A stretch of DNA of 64,000 nt from G963667915 sp965197385 (GCA_965197385.1 CBDANA010000007.1:1-64000), one strand, 5' to 3'. Shown: positions 1-9,012, counted from the first letter of the stretch. A program made the numbers and translations. Notes: generated by a model from the letters alone, not told the origin.

Positions 1-937
1 CTAGATGCGAGCGGAACGTGTGCCGAAGCACGTGGACCCCGCCGTTCTGGACCTTTCCCCGGCGAGCCGCTCGCCGCACCCAGTTCTGCAACGTCCGACG
101 ACGGATGGGCTGGCCCCGCTGGTCGCACAGCACCAGGGGGTTTTTCAGGTGTCGGTGCTCCTGGAGCGCCGTAGCCAGTCGGACGGTGAGGGGAATGTGC
201 CGGAGCCGTCCGTTCTTCGGTGTCGTCACGTGACCGTTCCAGTTTGACCGCTGGACGCACATCTGACGCTTCGCCACATCGACGTCAGCCCACTTAAGCG
301 CGATCATTTCGCCCAACCGCAAGCCCCCGTCGCCGCCGAGCAAGATGCTCAGGTGCGTATCCGGATCGGTCTGTCGGGCAGCGGCCACCAACCACTCGTA
401 GGTCTCGAAGTCGTGAAACGCCGCTGACGACTTCGGTACCTTGAGCATCCGGATGGTGCAGGGGTCGTGATCGATCACCTGCCACTCGACGGCGACCTTG
501 AGCAGGGTGCGTAACACGGTGAGGACGATGTTCACGGTTTTGGGCGCCTTGCCACGCAACCCACCTTTCAACCGTTGCACGTCTTCGTTCGTAATCGCAT
601 CCAGCTTGTGCTGACCGAGGAACGGCGTTAGGTGCATCCGGAGAATCATCTCCTTGGCCGCGATGCCACTCGGCTTCTGCCGGTTCGCACGGGCGTAGCT
701 ATCCAGGAATCGCCCAGCGAAGTCTGCAAGCATCGGCACCTCCTTCCGTGGTTGTGGGGGGGCGGCGGTTGGGTGAAGGAGGAGCTCGCGCTCGCGGGCT
801 TGGCCCCACCGGCGCGCAGCGGACTTCGACGAAACCGGGGCTTTTCTCCGGTCACGGTGCCGCCTGCCATCCGGTAAAACGACCCGCACGTCCACTTCCC
901 AGCCTCCCCGACGGTACGGTGTGACTCTGACACTCAT
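1..937 (-). CDS. Tyrosine-type site-specific integrase, 3' end outside window
   Basis: Site-specific recombinase of the phage/ICE integrase class, which would catalyse integration and excision of a mobile element. The reading frame is open from an ATG at 937 to the window edge (about 312 residues visible). It shows a basic N-terminal arm-type region, a SAM-like core-binding segment beginning near MLADFAGRFLDSY, the first catalytic Arg in GGDGGLRLGEMIALKW and the HVLRHTF box containing the second catalytic Arg. The last His and the Tyr nucleophile lie outside the window. Its start overlaps the stop of the upstream HTH gene by 4 bp (ATGA), so the two are co-translated. The attachment site is probably just beyond the left edge. 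The family is certain; the element type is not. Confidence 0.9.
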   Translation of the reverse strand, partial: MSVRVTPYRRGGWEVDVRVVLPDGRRHRDRRKAPVSSKSAARRWGQARERELLLHPTAAPPQPRKEVPMLADFAGRFLDSYARANRQKPSGIAAKEMILRMHLTPFLGQHKLDAITNEDVQRLKGGLRGKAPKTVNIVLTVLRTLLKVAVEWQVIDHDPCTIRMLKVPKSSAAFHDFETYEWLVAAARQTDPDTHLSILLGGDGGLRLGEMIALKWADVDVAKRQMCVQRSNWNGHVTTPKNGRLRHIPLTVRLATALQEHRHLKNPLVLCDQRGQPIRRRTLQNWVRRAARRGKVQNGGVHVLRHTFRSHL

Positions 938-1122
938 CGCCTGTCTCTTTCCGGCGATGGCGCACGTCTTTCGTGGAGCCAGTCTAGCAGCGCGTCACGT
1001 TGGAAGAAGATCCGGCGACCGATTCGTGTCACCCCAGGGAGTTGCCCGCGTTCCACCATGGCGTAGATGGCTGGCCGGGAGGTACGCAGGATGTCCGCGA
1101 CTTCCCTGGCCACCAGGAACAC
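934..1122 (-). CDS. Excisionase-like helix-turn-helix DNA-binding protein
   Basis: A 62-residue protein made almost entirely of a MerR/Xis-type winged helix (HTH_17-like). VAREVADILRTSRPAIYAM forms the helix-turn-helix, followed by LPGVTRIGRRIFF and a short DALLDWL helix. Such proteins act as excisionases or regulators beside integrases. The start is a GTG. The stop overlaps the integrase start by 4 bp, and the Cys-rich gene ends 15 bp upstream, so the three form one small operon. Excisionase is inferred from position; a simple regulator is equally possible. Confidence 0.8.
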   Translation of the reverse strand: MFLVAREVADILRTSRPAIYAMVERGQLPGVTRIGRRIFFQRDALLDWLHERRAPSPERDRR

Positions 1123-1137
1123 CGGTACCCCCGGGGT

Positions 1138-1464
1138 TCAGTCATCGCATGCGCCACCCCGAGCCTGGCGACCTGTCTCCGCCTTGAGCTTGTGCCGGAG
1201 TCTCCTGACCGCCTCGTCGATCACCGCAAACTGCCGATCGATGCGTCTCGCTCGGTTCGCCCGGCTGACCCGCATCCGACACCGGTCCGAGCAGAAGCCG
1301 TTCCGGCGCCGCCCCGTGATCACGGCTCCGCACACCCGACAGGACCGCCCCTCAGAACCCGACGTTCGGGTTGTGCCGTCCGATGGAGGACTGGATGTCC
1401 CCTGTGCCTGCCGGTTGGCTTCCTGTTGATTCTGCGGCCGTTCCGGCTCATGGGTGGTCATGGT
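1138..1464 (-). CDS. Small Cys-rich (zinc-ribbon-like) protein
   Basis: About 108 residues from the ATG at 1464; in-frame ATGs at 1482 and 1554 are alternatives. The N-terminal half is Pro/Gln/Ser-rich and probably disordered. It is followed by a compact Cys cluster, CRVCG then FCSDRC, of the CxxC...CxxxC kind that binds zinc. The C-terminus is a basic helix containing RRIDRQFAVIDEAVRRL. Related short proteins occur in accessory regions next to integrases. No specific function is recognised. It lies directly upstream of the HTH and integrase genes in the same orientation. Confidence 0.6.
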   Translation of the reverse strand, partial: TMTTHEPERPQNQQEANRQAQGTSSPPSDGTTRTSGSEGRSCRVCGAVITGRRRNGFCSDRCRMRVSRANRARRIDRQFAVIDEAVRRLRHKLKAETGRQARGGACDD

Positions 1465-1528
1465 CGGGATTCCCGCGGTCATCGGGTCCGACTGGCTTGG
1501 CGACCGGGCTGCTTGACGAGGCGGGGCG

Positions 1529-1702
1529 TCATGTCGCGCCGTGCGGCCGCGCATTTATCCAGACGCCGAAGTGCCTTGCGGCGCTGCCCCTCGGGTGAGG
1601 CCCAATACTGCGCGGGAGTGAGCCATCCCGCGACGCCCCCGCCTGGGTCGCGTTGAGATCGACCAGATACTCGGCGACGAAGAGCTCCTGTTTTGCCGTC
1701 AT
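1529..1702 (-). pseudogene. Remnant of a phage small-terminase-like protein
   Basis: From the ATG at 1702 the frame begins MTAKQELFVAEYLVDLNATQ, the signature opening of Terminase_2-type phage small terminase subunits. After about 23 codons the frame loses similarity at a run of five G. In a neighbouring frame a protein-like stretch continues (LTPAQYWASPEGQRRKALRR), so a single-base indel is likely. Terminase would recognise phage DNA for packaging. Together with the integrase this suggests prophage debris. Only the short N-terminal match supports the name. Confidence 0.4.
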
Positions 1703-1875
1703 CTCAAAGAAGCCACACTAGCGCACCAGTGCCGGCGACGGCTCCGCCCGTGTGGAGTAGTAAAATCAGGCCCAGTACCCGCTCTGGCTACGCCTCAGCG
1801 AGCACGGCCCCGAGCGTCACGCCGTACATGAGTCCACCGAGTGCGCCCGTCCCGAGCTTGCCGACCCTGCTTTGT

Positions 1876-2049
1876 ATCGCGCCGATCGGTGAGCGCCGAC
1901 GAGTCGCGGGGATCACCGACCTGCTGATTCTCCTCGCGTCCTGGGGAGCATGCCCATCACCATGTGCGGCCGATCTGGATGGCGACGGTCTGGTGGGAAT
2001 CAACGACCTGCTCGCGCTGCTTGCGGCGTGGGGGACACAGGCTCCATAG
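1876..2049 (+). pseudogene. Dockerin-like C-terminal remnant
   Basis: The plus-strand frame ending at 2049 encodes a duplicated dockerin/EF-hand-like segment: ITDLLILLASWG, then a Cys-flanked linker, then DLDGDGLVGINDLLALLAAW. This is the usual C-terminal anchor of large secreted proteins in Planctomycetes and related phyla. The DxDGDG loop is a calcium-binding motif. No credible upstream part is visible in the same frame, so this appears to be the stranded 3' end of a deleted gene. Confidence 0.5.
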
Positions 2050-2283
2050 GCAGGGCCGGCGCCGGTCATCGGTCTCTCCCGCACGGCCGGCAGACGGTTC
2101 GGTCTCTGTACCTTTGTGCGAATCCTGGTCGATTCCGGACCGCCCGGGACCGGGATCTCTGTTCGCCGAGACACGAACAATCGATCTCGAAGAGCCTCCG
2201 GGATCGACTACGAATCTGACCTCAGTTGCGCACGCCCCGCCGAACGACTACTATGCCTGCGGTTCTCGCAGGGAGGTTAACCG

Positions 2284-3501
2284 ATGTTCAATGCCGCCGA
2301 CACTGCGTTCATGCTCGTGGCCGCCGCCCTCGTGTTGATCATGACACCGGGGCTCGCCTTCTTTTACGGCGGCTTGATCGGACGTAAGAACGTATTGGCC
2401 CTCATGATGCAGAGCTTCGTCTCGCTGGGTGTTACGACCGTGCTCTGGGTGACGGTTGGCTACTCGCTCAGCTTCGGAAGCGACATCGGCGGCGTCATCG
2501 GTAACCCATTCGATTTCTTGTTGATGCAGGGCATAGCCACCGGAGACATCTACCCGGAACTGGGGATTCCTGTCTACCTGTTTGCCGTCTACCAGTTGAT
2601 GTTCGCCATCATCACTCCAGCCCTGATCACCGGTGCCTTTGCGAACCGCATGACCTTCAAGGGCTATCTAACATTCCTGGTGGCCTGGCAACTGGTCGTC
2701 TACTACCCGTTTGTTCACATGATATGGGGCGGCGGCTGGATGGCGGACTACGGTGTACTGGACTTCGCCGGCGGCATCGTGGTTCACGCGCTCGCCGGTA
2801 TGGCAGCACTTGCCACCGTATTTTTCCTCGGCGCGAGGCGTGTCTCCGAGCCGGAGCCCCACAACATCCCGTTCGTTGCACTCGGTACGGCCCTGCTCTG
2901 GTTCGGGTGGTTCGGCTTCAACGCCGGAAGTGCATTGGGCGTAAACGAGATCAGCGTTCTGGCGTTCATCAACACCCAGATCGGCAGCGCGTTCGCCGGC
3001 GTAACATGGATGATCCTCGATTGGACGCTCCACAAGAAGCCGACCCTGGTCGGGTTCTGCGTCGGCGCGGTCGCCGGTCTTGCGACCGTCACCCCGGCAG
3101 CCGGCTTCGTGGCACCCCAGGGTGCGATGTTGATCGGGATTCTTGCCGGCAGCATTCCTTATGCTGCCGTCTGGTTCCGCCAGAAGAATAACTGGGACGA
3201 CGCGCTCGACGTGTGGGCCGTCCACGGCATCGGTGGCGCCGTCGGCATCCTGGCCCTCGGCCTTCTGGCCACCACGCAAGTGAATCCAGGCGGGGCAGAT
3301 GGCCTGCTCTACGGGAACGCCTCCTTCTTCGTGAAGGAGTTGGTGGGCGTGGCAGTCGGCGTCGCGTGGGCCTTCATCGTCACCTACGCACTGCTGTGGA
3401 CGATCAACCTGGTCACACCCGTACGGGTGTCGGACGCCGACGAGAAGGCAGGCCTCGACAGCGCGCTCCATGGAGAGCAAGCGTACGCCGGCAGCGACTG
3501 A
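2284..3501 (+). CDS. amt: Ammonium transporter (Amt/MEP/Rh)
   Basis: Inner-membrane ammonium channel, 405 residues, the usual length for Amt without a signal peptide. Features seen: opening FFYGGLIGRKNVL, the pore-lining Phe/Trp region around VAWQLVVYYPFVHMIWGGGW, and the twin pore histidines in GGIVVHALAGM and DVWAVHGIGG. About 11 hydrophobic helices are present. GGGAGGTTAACCG precedes the ATG as a ribosome-binding site. A broken TIGR02001-like porin follows, a pairing known from nitrogen-regulated loci in other bacteria. No P-II (glnK) gene lies in the window. Expression is probably nitrogen-responsive, but no operator was recognised. Confidence 0.97.
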   Translation: MFNAADTAFMLVAAALVLIMTPGLAFFYGGLIGRKNVLALMMQSFVSLGVTTVLWVTVGYSLSFGSDIGGVIGNPFDFLLMQGIATGDIYPELGIPVYLFAVYQLMFAIITPALITGAFANRMTFKGYLTFLVAWQLVVYYPFVHMIWGGGWMADYGVLDFAGGIVVHALAGMAALATVFFLGARRVSEPEPHNIPFVALGTALLWFGWFGFNAGSALGVNEISVLAFINTQIGSAFAGVTWMILDWTLHKKPTLVGFCVGAVAGLATVTPAAGFVAPQGAMLIGILAGSIPYAAVWFRQKNNWDDALDVWAVHGIGGAVGILALGLLATTQVNPGGADGLLYGNASFFVKELVGVAVGVAWAFIVTYALLWTINLVTPVRVSDADEKAGLDSALHGEQAYAGSD

Positions 3502-3597
3502 GTAGACCGCGGAGACGCGGTTCACCGATAGAGATATTGCGACGTGTTCCAGGGTGAGAACGCAGAAGACCATTCCACCAAGACGAGAAGAAAAACC

Positions 3598-4447
3598 GTG
3601 CAGAAACACTCCTTAATGTTGGCGACGATAGCTTTGGGTGCAGGTGTGAACACCATGCCGGCGATCGCACAAGAGCCTGTGAACCAGGGAGACCTGTCGT
3701 TCTCGTTCGGCGCCACGACTACCAGCGCGTACTTCTTCCGCGGCTATAAATAGGAGGATTCGGGCTTGATCTTCCAACCGTGGTTGGAGGTGGGCGTGGC
3801 GCTTGTCGAAGGGGAGGGCAATTCGCCCGGTGTGTCGCTTGCGTTCGGTGACTGGGTCAGTCTCCATTCCGCAAAGACCGGGGCCACTGAGGCGAATGTG
3901 CAGGCCTGGTACGAATCGGATTTCTACGCCGGCGTCACCCTCGATTGGGATTCGTTCTCGCTCGGACTGTCCCACACGGTCTACACGTATCCGAGCGGTG
4001 ACTTCAACACCGTGCAGGAAATCAGCCTGACAGCCGGGTACGCACTGCCCGAGAACACCATGTACCACACGGTGCTGGGTGACATCTCGCTGGGCCTGCA
4101 CTTCGAGGTGGACAACTCGAACGTAAGCGCCGACGAGGCAACCTACATGGAGCTCGGATTCGGTCCGAGCTTCGACATCCTCGATGAGAAGGCGACGGTA
4201 TCGATACCCCGTGACGCTCGGTTTCAGCCTTGACGACTACTACGTGGACGCCGGTGGCAGCGACGACTTCTTCGGATACGCCAGTATCGGCGCCGACCTG
4301 GCCTCTCCGCTCGGCGGCGGTAACTATGGCGAATGGACGCTGAACACCGGTGCCAACCTGCTGTTGCTGGGTACCGCTGCAGACGAGGCCAATGGCGGCG
4401 ATGCAGTTGAGTTCCTCGCATACATCGGTCTGTCGGTTTCCTATTAG
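3598..4447 (+). pseudogene. Broken outer-membrane porin of the TIGR02001/TorF type
   Basis: Begins GTG at 3598 with a signal peptide (MQKHSLMLATIALGAG...AIAQ) and then the family opening LSFSFGATTTSAYFFRGY. An in-frame amber codon at 3751-3753 falls where the family usually has Gln (GYK-stop-EDSGLIFQPW). The frame resumes as a beta-barrel pattern of alternating aromatic and hydrophobic residues up to a CCCC run at 4207-4210. There one extra C shifts the frame; the C-terminal strands continue in the other frame to a terminal LSVSY with the aromatic last residue typical of barrels. Two lesions make it a pseudogene unless they are sequencing errors. Its role was probably solute uptake linked to ammonium. 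Confidence 0.75.
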
Positions 4448-4808
4448 GGCGTGTTCTGACGGACGTCTCGTAGTCCGCGACGGATCAGAGACAAGGACCC
4501 CATGCTGCGAGAAGGCGGAAGGTCCTACGCGGATCTAGCTCATCCATGTCAGAGAAGCTCCGGTTCGTTCACGGCCACGCGGGCGAGTCCCATTCTGCAC
4601 GATTGCTAGACAGGTCGGAACACTCTCCTGGAATCAGTACGAATACTCGAATACCCCGCCCCCGTTGCCAAACCGCAGGTTTGTCTCAGGTCGACTGACG
4701 GCCTACAATCGGGCCTGATTCCGTCCGGCAGCCCGATCATGCCTCTCGAACGCGGCACCCGCCTCGGCACAGTGGACGTTAGCTCGGCCTAGTCAAGGAG
4801 TTACACGC
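4448..4808 (+). other. Intergenic stretch with a probable promoter for the M55 peptidase
   Basis: No gene recognised across about 360 bases. A TACAAT box lies near 4703, about 100 bases before the next start. AAGGAG lies 8 bases before that ATG as a strong ribosome-binding site. No repeat or RNA structure stood out. Confidence 0.4.
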
Positions 4809-5720
4809 ATGAGATCAGCGATCGGAGCACTCACACTCGCGGCCGTCGGTCTATGTCTGTGGGGCATGCCGAGCCCCGCGATGGCGCAAGATGGGCTGAA
4901 GATTTACATCTCGGCCGACATGGAGGGCGTCACCGGTGCGGTGACCGGCGAACAGCTCGGCCCGGGCGGCTTCGAGTACCAGCGCTTCCGCCAATTCTTG
5001 ACCGATGAGGTCAACGCGGCGATCGAGGGGGCACGCGAGGCAGGGGCACGCGAGATCCTGGTCTCGGACTCGCACGGCAACGGCCAGAACCTCCTGATCG
5101 ACCAGCTACCGGAGGACGTCCAGGTCGTCCGCTCCTGGCCTCGGCCGCTCGGTATGATGCAAGGGATCGACGACACGTTCGACGGCGCCATCTTCATCGG
5201 GTATCACTCCAGCACGACCAACCCTGAGGGGATCCGCGCGCATACGACCTCGAGCGGCCGGCTGGCGGCCGTGCGCGTCAACGGCGTGGAGATGACCGAA
5301 GCCAGCTACAATGCCGCCATCGCGGGCCATTTCGACGTGCCGGTCATCATGATCTCCGGCGACGACGCCGTCGTCAGCGAGGCGCAGTCCGTCCTTGGCG
5401 ATGTCGAGGGGGCGGTCGTCAAGTGGGCGTACGGCTTCCACTCGGCCCGGACCCTCCACCCCGCGGCCGGGCAGGCGGTCATTCGCGAGACGGCGCGGGC
5501 GGCCGTCAGCCGGATCGGCGACTTCACGCCCTACAAGCCGGACGCGCCGATCCAGTTCGAGGTTACGTTCAAGAACTACCAGCCGTCGCAACTGCTCGCC
5601 TACCTGCCGCAGGTCGAACGGATCGACTCGCACAGCATTCGGTTCGTCGGCGACGACATGGTCGACGTATCGACGTTCTACACCTTCATGATGAACTACA
5701 GCGCTTCACTGGAGCCGTAG
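4809..5720 (+). CDS. Secreted M55-family D-aminopeptidase (DppA-like)
   Basis: 303 residues with a clear Sec signal peptide ending near AMAQ. The mature part opens KIYISADMEGVTG, containing the SxDxEG metal-binding motif, followed by DSHGNGQN and the GYHSS segment that supply the zinc ligands and active site of DppA-like D-aminopeptidases. These enzymes remove D-Ala-type residues from short peptides, usually cytoplasmic in Bacillus; this one is predicted to be exported, so it probably acts on periplasmic peptidoglycan-derived peptides. Length and motifs are complete. It appears to be a single-gene unit; no partner genes are nearby. Confidence 0.92.
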   Translation: MRSAIGALTLAAVGLCLWGMPSPAMAQDGLKIYISADMEGVTGAVTGEQLGPGGFEYQRFRQFLTDEVNAAIEGAREAGAREILVSDSHGNGQNLLIDQLPEDVQVVRSWPRPLGMMQGIDDTFDGAIFIGYHSSTTNPEGIRAHTTSSGRLAAVRVNGVEMTEASYNAAIAGHFDVPVIMISGDDAVVSEAQSVLGDVEGAVVKWAYGFHSARTLHPAAGQAVIRETARAAVSRIGDFTPYKPDAPIQFEVTFKNYQPSQLLAYLPQVERIDSHSIRFVGDDMVDVSTFYTFMMNYSASLEP

Positions 5721-5770
5721 AGGATCAAGGAGTTACACCGGAACTTACTTGACTGGACGAGCCCGCGCTC

Positions 5771-5876
5771 GTAGCGCAGCCATTTTAGGGCTGCATCGTA
5801 GGCGGGCTCGGCAGGCCTGCCCTTCGGCAGGCTCAGGGCACCCCGAGCCCGTCGAGGGGTGAAGGCCTGCGCTACG
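5771..5876. repeat. Extragenic palindromic (REP-like) inverted repeat
   Basis: Nested inverted repeats in a gap. The outer arms are GTAGCGCAG (5771) and CTGCGCTAC (5868); inside them are GCAGGCC (5811) and GGCCTGC (5864); innermost are GGCTC and GAGCC. A related GTAGCGCAG word recurs at 24377-24386 downstream of thyX. It could form a long hairpin in RNA and may act as a terminator or mRNA-stability element. No gene is visible from 5721 to 6007. Confidence 0.6.
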
Positions 5877-6007
5877 TGGTAACTCACGTGAGTTCCGGGA
5901 TTAGGAGTTGGGAGTTGGGAGTGAGTACTACTTTGTCAGATCACTGAATACCCGGCGCGAGCGTCGCAGCCTCGTCGCGGGCGCCTGACGTGAGGCGGGA
6001 GCCGACG

Positions 6008-6213
6008 TCAGCGCTCGATTCGAATTTGGAGAATGTCGATTCGCTTGAGTGGAGCCTCACCGTCCAGCGGCATGGCAGCAATGGCATCCACCGCATTCAT
6101 CCCATCCACGACTCGCCCGAAGACCGTGTAGCTGCCGTCGAGTGAGCGTGCCGCGGCCGTGCAAATGAAGAATGACGTCGACGCGCCATTCGGATCCTCG
6201 TCGCGGGCCAGAT
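6008..6213 (-). pseudogene. 3' remnant of a cyclophilin-type peptidyl-prolyl isomerase
   Basis: The last about 68 codons of a cyclophilin: NGASTSFFICTAAARSLDG, YTVFGRVVDGMNAVDAI and a C-terminal IDILQIRIER. These match the conserved second half of the PPIase barrel. The 5' half is absent: at about 6213 the cyclophilin sequence stops and a kinase fragment on the opposite strand begins. The enzyme would have catalysed proline isomerisation during protein folding. Without the first half it cannot be functional. Confidence 0.7.
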
Positions 6214-6216
6214 CAG

Positions 6217-6279
6217 ATCGAGGCCCCCATCGGGGCCGGGGGCATGGGGGAGGTCTACAAAGCGACCGACACCAGGGGA
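6217..6279 (+). pseudogene. 21-codon fragment of a Ser/Thr protein kinase (glycine loop)
   Basis: In one plus-strand frame this short stretch reads IEAPIGAGGMGEVYKATDTR, the glycine-rich loop of Hanks-type kinases as commonly seen in Acidobacteriota (usually followed by the invariant-Lys strand). The match stops abruptly before the next gene and is out of frame with it. It is a junction fragment from a deleted kinase gene. No function can remain. Confidence 0.6.
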
Positions 6280-6290
6280 CGGCGCTTACC

Positions 6291-6989
6291 ATGAAACGCT
6301 CCACCATCAACTCCCACATCCGCGCGGCTATCGACCTCTTCGACGCCCACCGATTCCCCCTGCCTCCTTTCGCCTACTGGAGCCCGGCAGCCTGGAGAGA
6401 GACGGGCTCGGAGGCAGACGAGATCAGGCGGTGCCGCCTCGGTTGGGACCTGACGGACTTCGGCCGCGGCGACTTCGAGCGGTGCGGCCTGCTATTGTTC
6501 ACCATGCGGAACGGCCGTGCGGCCGACGCGGCTGACACGGGTACATCGCCCTCGACGACGCTCGGGCCCGTGAAGCCGTACGCCGAGAAGGTCATGGTCG
6601 TCGGCGACGAGCAGGTCACGCCCTGGCACTACCACGTGGTCAAGATGGAGGATATCATCAACCGCGGCGGCGGACGGCTGGTCATCGAGCTGTGCCAAGC
6701 CGACGCCGATGGTCAGTTGACCGAGGACGGCGTGGAGGTCTCGGTCGATGGCATGCGCCGCACGGTGCCGGCCCGAGGCCGGGTCGAGCTCTCGCTCGGG
6801 GAGAGCATCACGCTACCGCCGCGCCTGGCCCATCAGTTCCAGGCCGTGGGCGGGACGGTGCTCGCCGGCGAGGTCTCGTCGCTGAACGACGATGAGACCG
6901 ACAACTACTTCATCGAGCCGGTCAGGCGGTTCCCTTCGGTCGAGGAGGATGAGCCGCCGCTGTATCCACTCTGTACCGAGTACCCGTGA
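6291..6989 (+). CDS. D-lyxose/D-mannose ketol-isomerase
   Basis: 232 residues from the ATG at 6291. The cupin-type metal site is visible as WHYHVVKMEDIINRGGG (two His), VIEL (Glu) and RLAHQF (third His), matching D-lyxose isomerases, which interconvert D-lyxose with D-xylulose and D-mannose with D-fructose using Mn2+. The opening INSHIRAAIDLFDAHRF and PPFAYWSPAAW is characteristic of the family, and the length is normal. No ribosome-binding site is visible: the 5' flank is the kinase fragment, so a foreign junction has replaced the native leader and expression is uncertain. Confidence 0.88.
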   Translation: MKRSTINSHIRAAIDLFDAHRFPLPPFAYWSPAAWRETGSEADEIRRCRLGWDLTDFGRGDFERCGLLLFTMRNGRAADAADTGTSPSTTLGPVKPYAEKVMVVGDEQVTPWHYHVVKMEDIINRGGGRLVIELCQADADGQLTEDGVEVSVDGMRRTVPARGRVELSLGESITLPPRLAHQFQAVGGTVLAGEVSSLNDDETDNYFIEPVRRFPSVEEDEPPLYPLCTEYP

Positions 6990-7182
6990 CGGGGTCCGGC
7001 GTCAGAGCGCGCGCGCCAGATGGACGACTCGTGATCATCATCCGCGGCGCTCACACGTCGGAGAATGACGCGTCGCCGGGTGTCGGATAGCTCTGGTGTC
7101 AATCAGCCGTGAGAGGGTCAGCGGCGCCGCCGCGCGTCGTATTCCTCGTTGACGCGTCGCTCAAACTCACTGGCATAGTTCC

Positions 7183-7422
7183 TCACTGCACTACGGCGCG
7201 ATTTAGCTCGTCGTGCTTCGTTCGCTGATCGGGGGGATACCCGTGCTTGCGCAGGAGCTTCTTCACCTTCTTCCGCATAGGAAGCACGACCGGATAAGCA
7301 GCTGACAGGAACAGTGGAAGGTTCGGTTTCTCGACCGTGCACACAAGAGGCGACTCAGCTTTCGTACAACTCGGTCGCCGTTCCCGCACACGACAGTGGT
7401 CTCGCTTCACCGTGGTTGACAC
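7183..7422 (-). pseudogene. Possible C-terminal scrap of a type I restriction R subunit
   Basis: The minus-strand frame contains RKKVKKLLRKHGYPPDQ, which resembles the conserved KRxLRKYGYPPDKQ segment close to the C-terminus of HsdR subunits. The preceding and following residues do not fit, and the frame breaks soon after at 7183. No HsdS or HsdM is present. If correct, it is a decayed end of a restriction-modification locus, in keeping with the DUF3883 remnant at 20.4 kb. Apart from this, 6990-7490 holds nothing recognisable. Confidence 0.3.
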
Positions 7423-7495
7423 AGTAAGCGACGCCGAAGTTTACTCTGACTGGAGGCTCGGGAGCGCTCTCAGCAGCTCAGCCACGGGGAACTCT

Positions 7496-7609
7496 GCACC
7501 AAGCACAACCATGAAGATCATCCTTGTTCCGATGGGAAGCACAGGGGATGTTGCACCAAGCACAACCATGAAGATCATCCTTGTTCCGATGGGAAGCACA
7601 GGGGATGTT
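7496..7609 (+). repeat. Perfect 57-bp tandem duplication at the glycosyltransferase start
   Basis: Two identical 57-bp units, 7496-7552 and 7553-7609, each beginning GCACCAAGC and containing the start codon and MKIILVPMGSTGDV. The duplication is in frame (19 codons), so it adds a second N-terminus ahead of the nucleotide-sugar fold. Perfect identity implies a recent event. Confidence 0.95.
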
Positions 7610-8850
7610 CACCCATTCATCGCCATTGGAACCGTGTTGAAACGGCGCGGCCACGACGTCACCGTCATCACGAGTGCCGTCTTCAAACCGCTTACGCAGC
7701 AGGCTGGACTGCAGTTCGTTCCGGTCGGGACGGCGGAGGAGTTCGATCTCCTGAGGTAAAACTCCAAGCCCTGGAATTCGTGGAGAGGGTTCGAGACCGT
7801 CATCAAAGGGATCCTACGCGTGACGCCGTCCATCTACCGAAGCATCCAGGAGCGATACGTACCGGGTCACACCATTGTGGCGGCGGCGGGCCTCGCCTTC
7901 GGAGCGCGAATCGCACAGGAGTCGCTCGGCGTGCCGCTGACGACGATTCACCTCCAGCTGGCCTATTTTCACAGTCTGTATCAGTCACCGATACTGCACG
8001 CATCGCTATCGACGATCAATGCGCTACCACGGTTCGCCAAGCACGGGCTCTTCCGCTTCTCGCACACGTTCGCTGACTCGTTCGTCGGGCCCGGGACGAA
8101 CCGGTTCCGATCTCAATTCGGTCTCCCTCCAGCCCGTGACTTCGTGAACTCTTGGTTGCACTCGCCTGAGCGAGTAATTGGCTTATTTCCAGACTGGTTC
8201 GGCCCGCCACAGCCCGACTGGCCGCGCAGACTGTGCTCACCGGGTTCCCCTTATACGACAAGAGTGAGGTCCAAACCGTGCCACACAACGTAGCGCGGTT
8301 CCTCAACGACGGGGATCCGCCGATCGCGTTCACGCCAGGATCAGCGCGACTCGCGCTCGGCTTACTTCGCCACCCCGCTCAGATACGGCATAGCCAACGC
8401 TTTCTCAAGGCCTCGGTGGAAGCGTGTCAGCTGCTCGGGCGGCGAGGTGTATTGTTGACTCCGTATCAGAACCAGGTTCCGCGACGGCTGCCACCAGGGA
8501 TTCAATCCTTCAAGTACGTACCGTTCAGCCAGCTACTGCCGCGGTGTGCGGTGATCGTACACCACGGCGGCGTTGGGACACTCGCGCAAGGGTTTGCCGC
8601 GGGCCTTCCGCAACTCGTCATGCCGATGACGCACGACCAGCCCGACAACGCGGTCAGGCTTAAGCGTCTCGGGGCGGGGCGCATGCTCAAACCGTCAGCG
8701 TTTCGCGGGCCAACAGTGGCTCAGGAGTTAGATATGCTCCTAACGTCGCCCGAAGTCGCCGACTCCTGCAAGACGCTGGCCCAGAAACTTCTCGGTTGTG
8801 ATGCCGTTGAGCACACCTGTGATCTGCTCGAAGAGACGCCTGGCGACTAA
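7511..8850 (+). pseudogene. Broken GT1-family (UGT/MGT-type) glycosyltransferase
   Basis: The N-terminal Rossmann half (MKIILVPMGSTGDVHPFI, GHDVTVIT) runs to an in-frame TAA at 7757-7759. The same frame then continues (NSKPWNSWRGFETVIKG...) to about 8222, where a two-base shift moves it to the C-terminal half (VLTGFPLYDKSEVQ). That half holds the donor-site signature VHHGGVGTLAQGFAAGLPQ with PMTHDQPDNAVR, so the sugar donor would be a UDP- or TDP-sugar. The acceptor is unknown. With a duplicated start, a stop codon and a frameshift it is inactive as read. Confidence 0.8.
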
Positions 8851-9012
8851 CCCTTTCCCGTAAATGCTCGCGAAGGTTCAGATGCGACGACTACTCGTGA
8901 TAACGGTGGCCGCTGGGAACGGGTCACCACTGACTACGAACGAAGGCGACAGTCAGGCCAGCAAGAAACACCTGCTCCTATGATCGATATTCCCTCATCG
9001 TGAAGGCATCTC

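Noticed and set aside
1788..2180. Minus-strand frame ending LMYGVTLGAVLAEA as a membrane protein
   Set aside because: It overlaps the dockerin remnant on the other strand, which has recognisable calcium-loop motifs.
7020..7110. Weak resemblance to the end of a BrnT-type toxin
   Set aside because: Only a few residues fit in two different frames and no BrnA-like gene follows.
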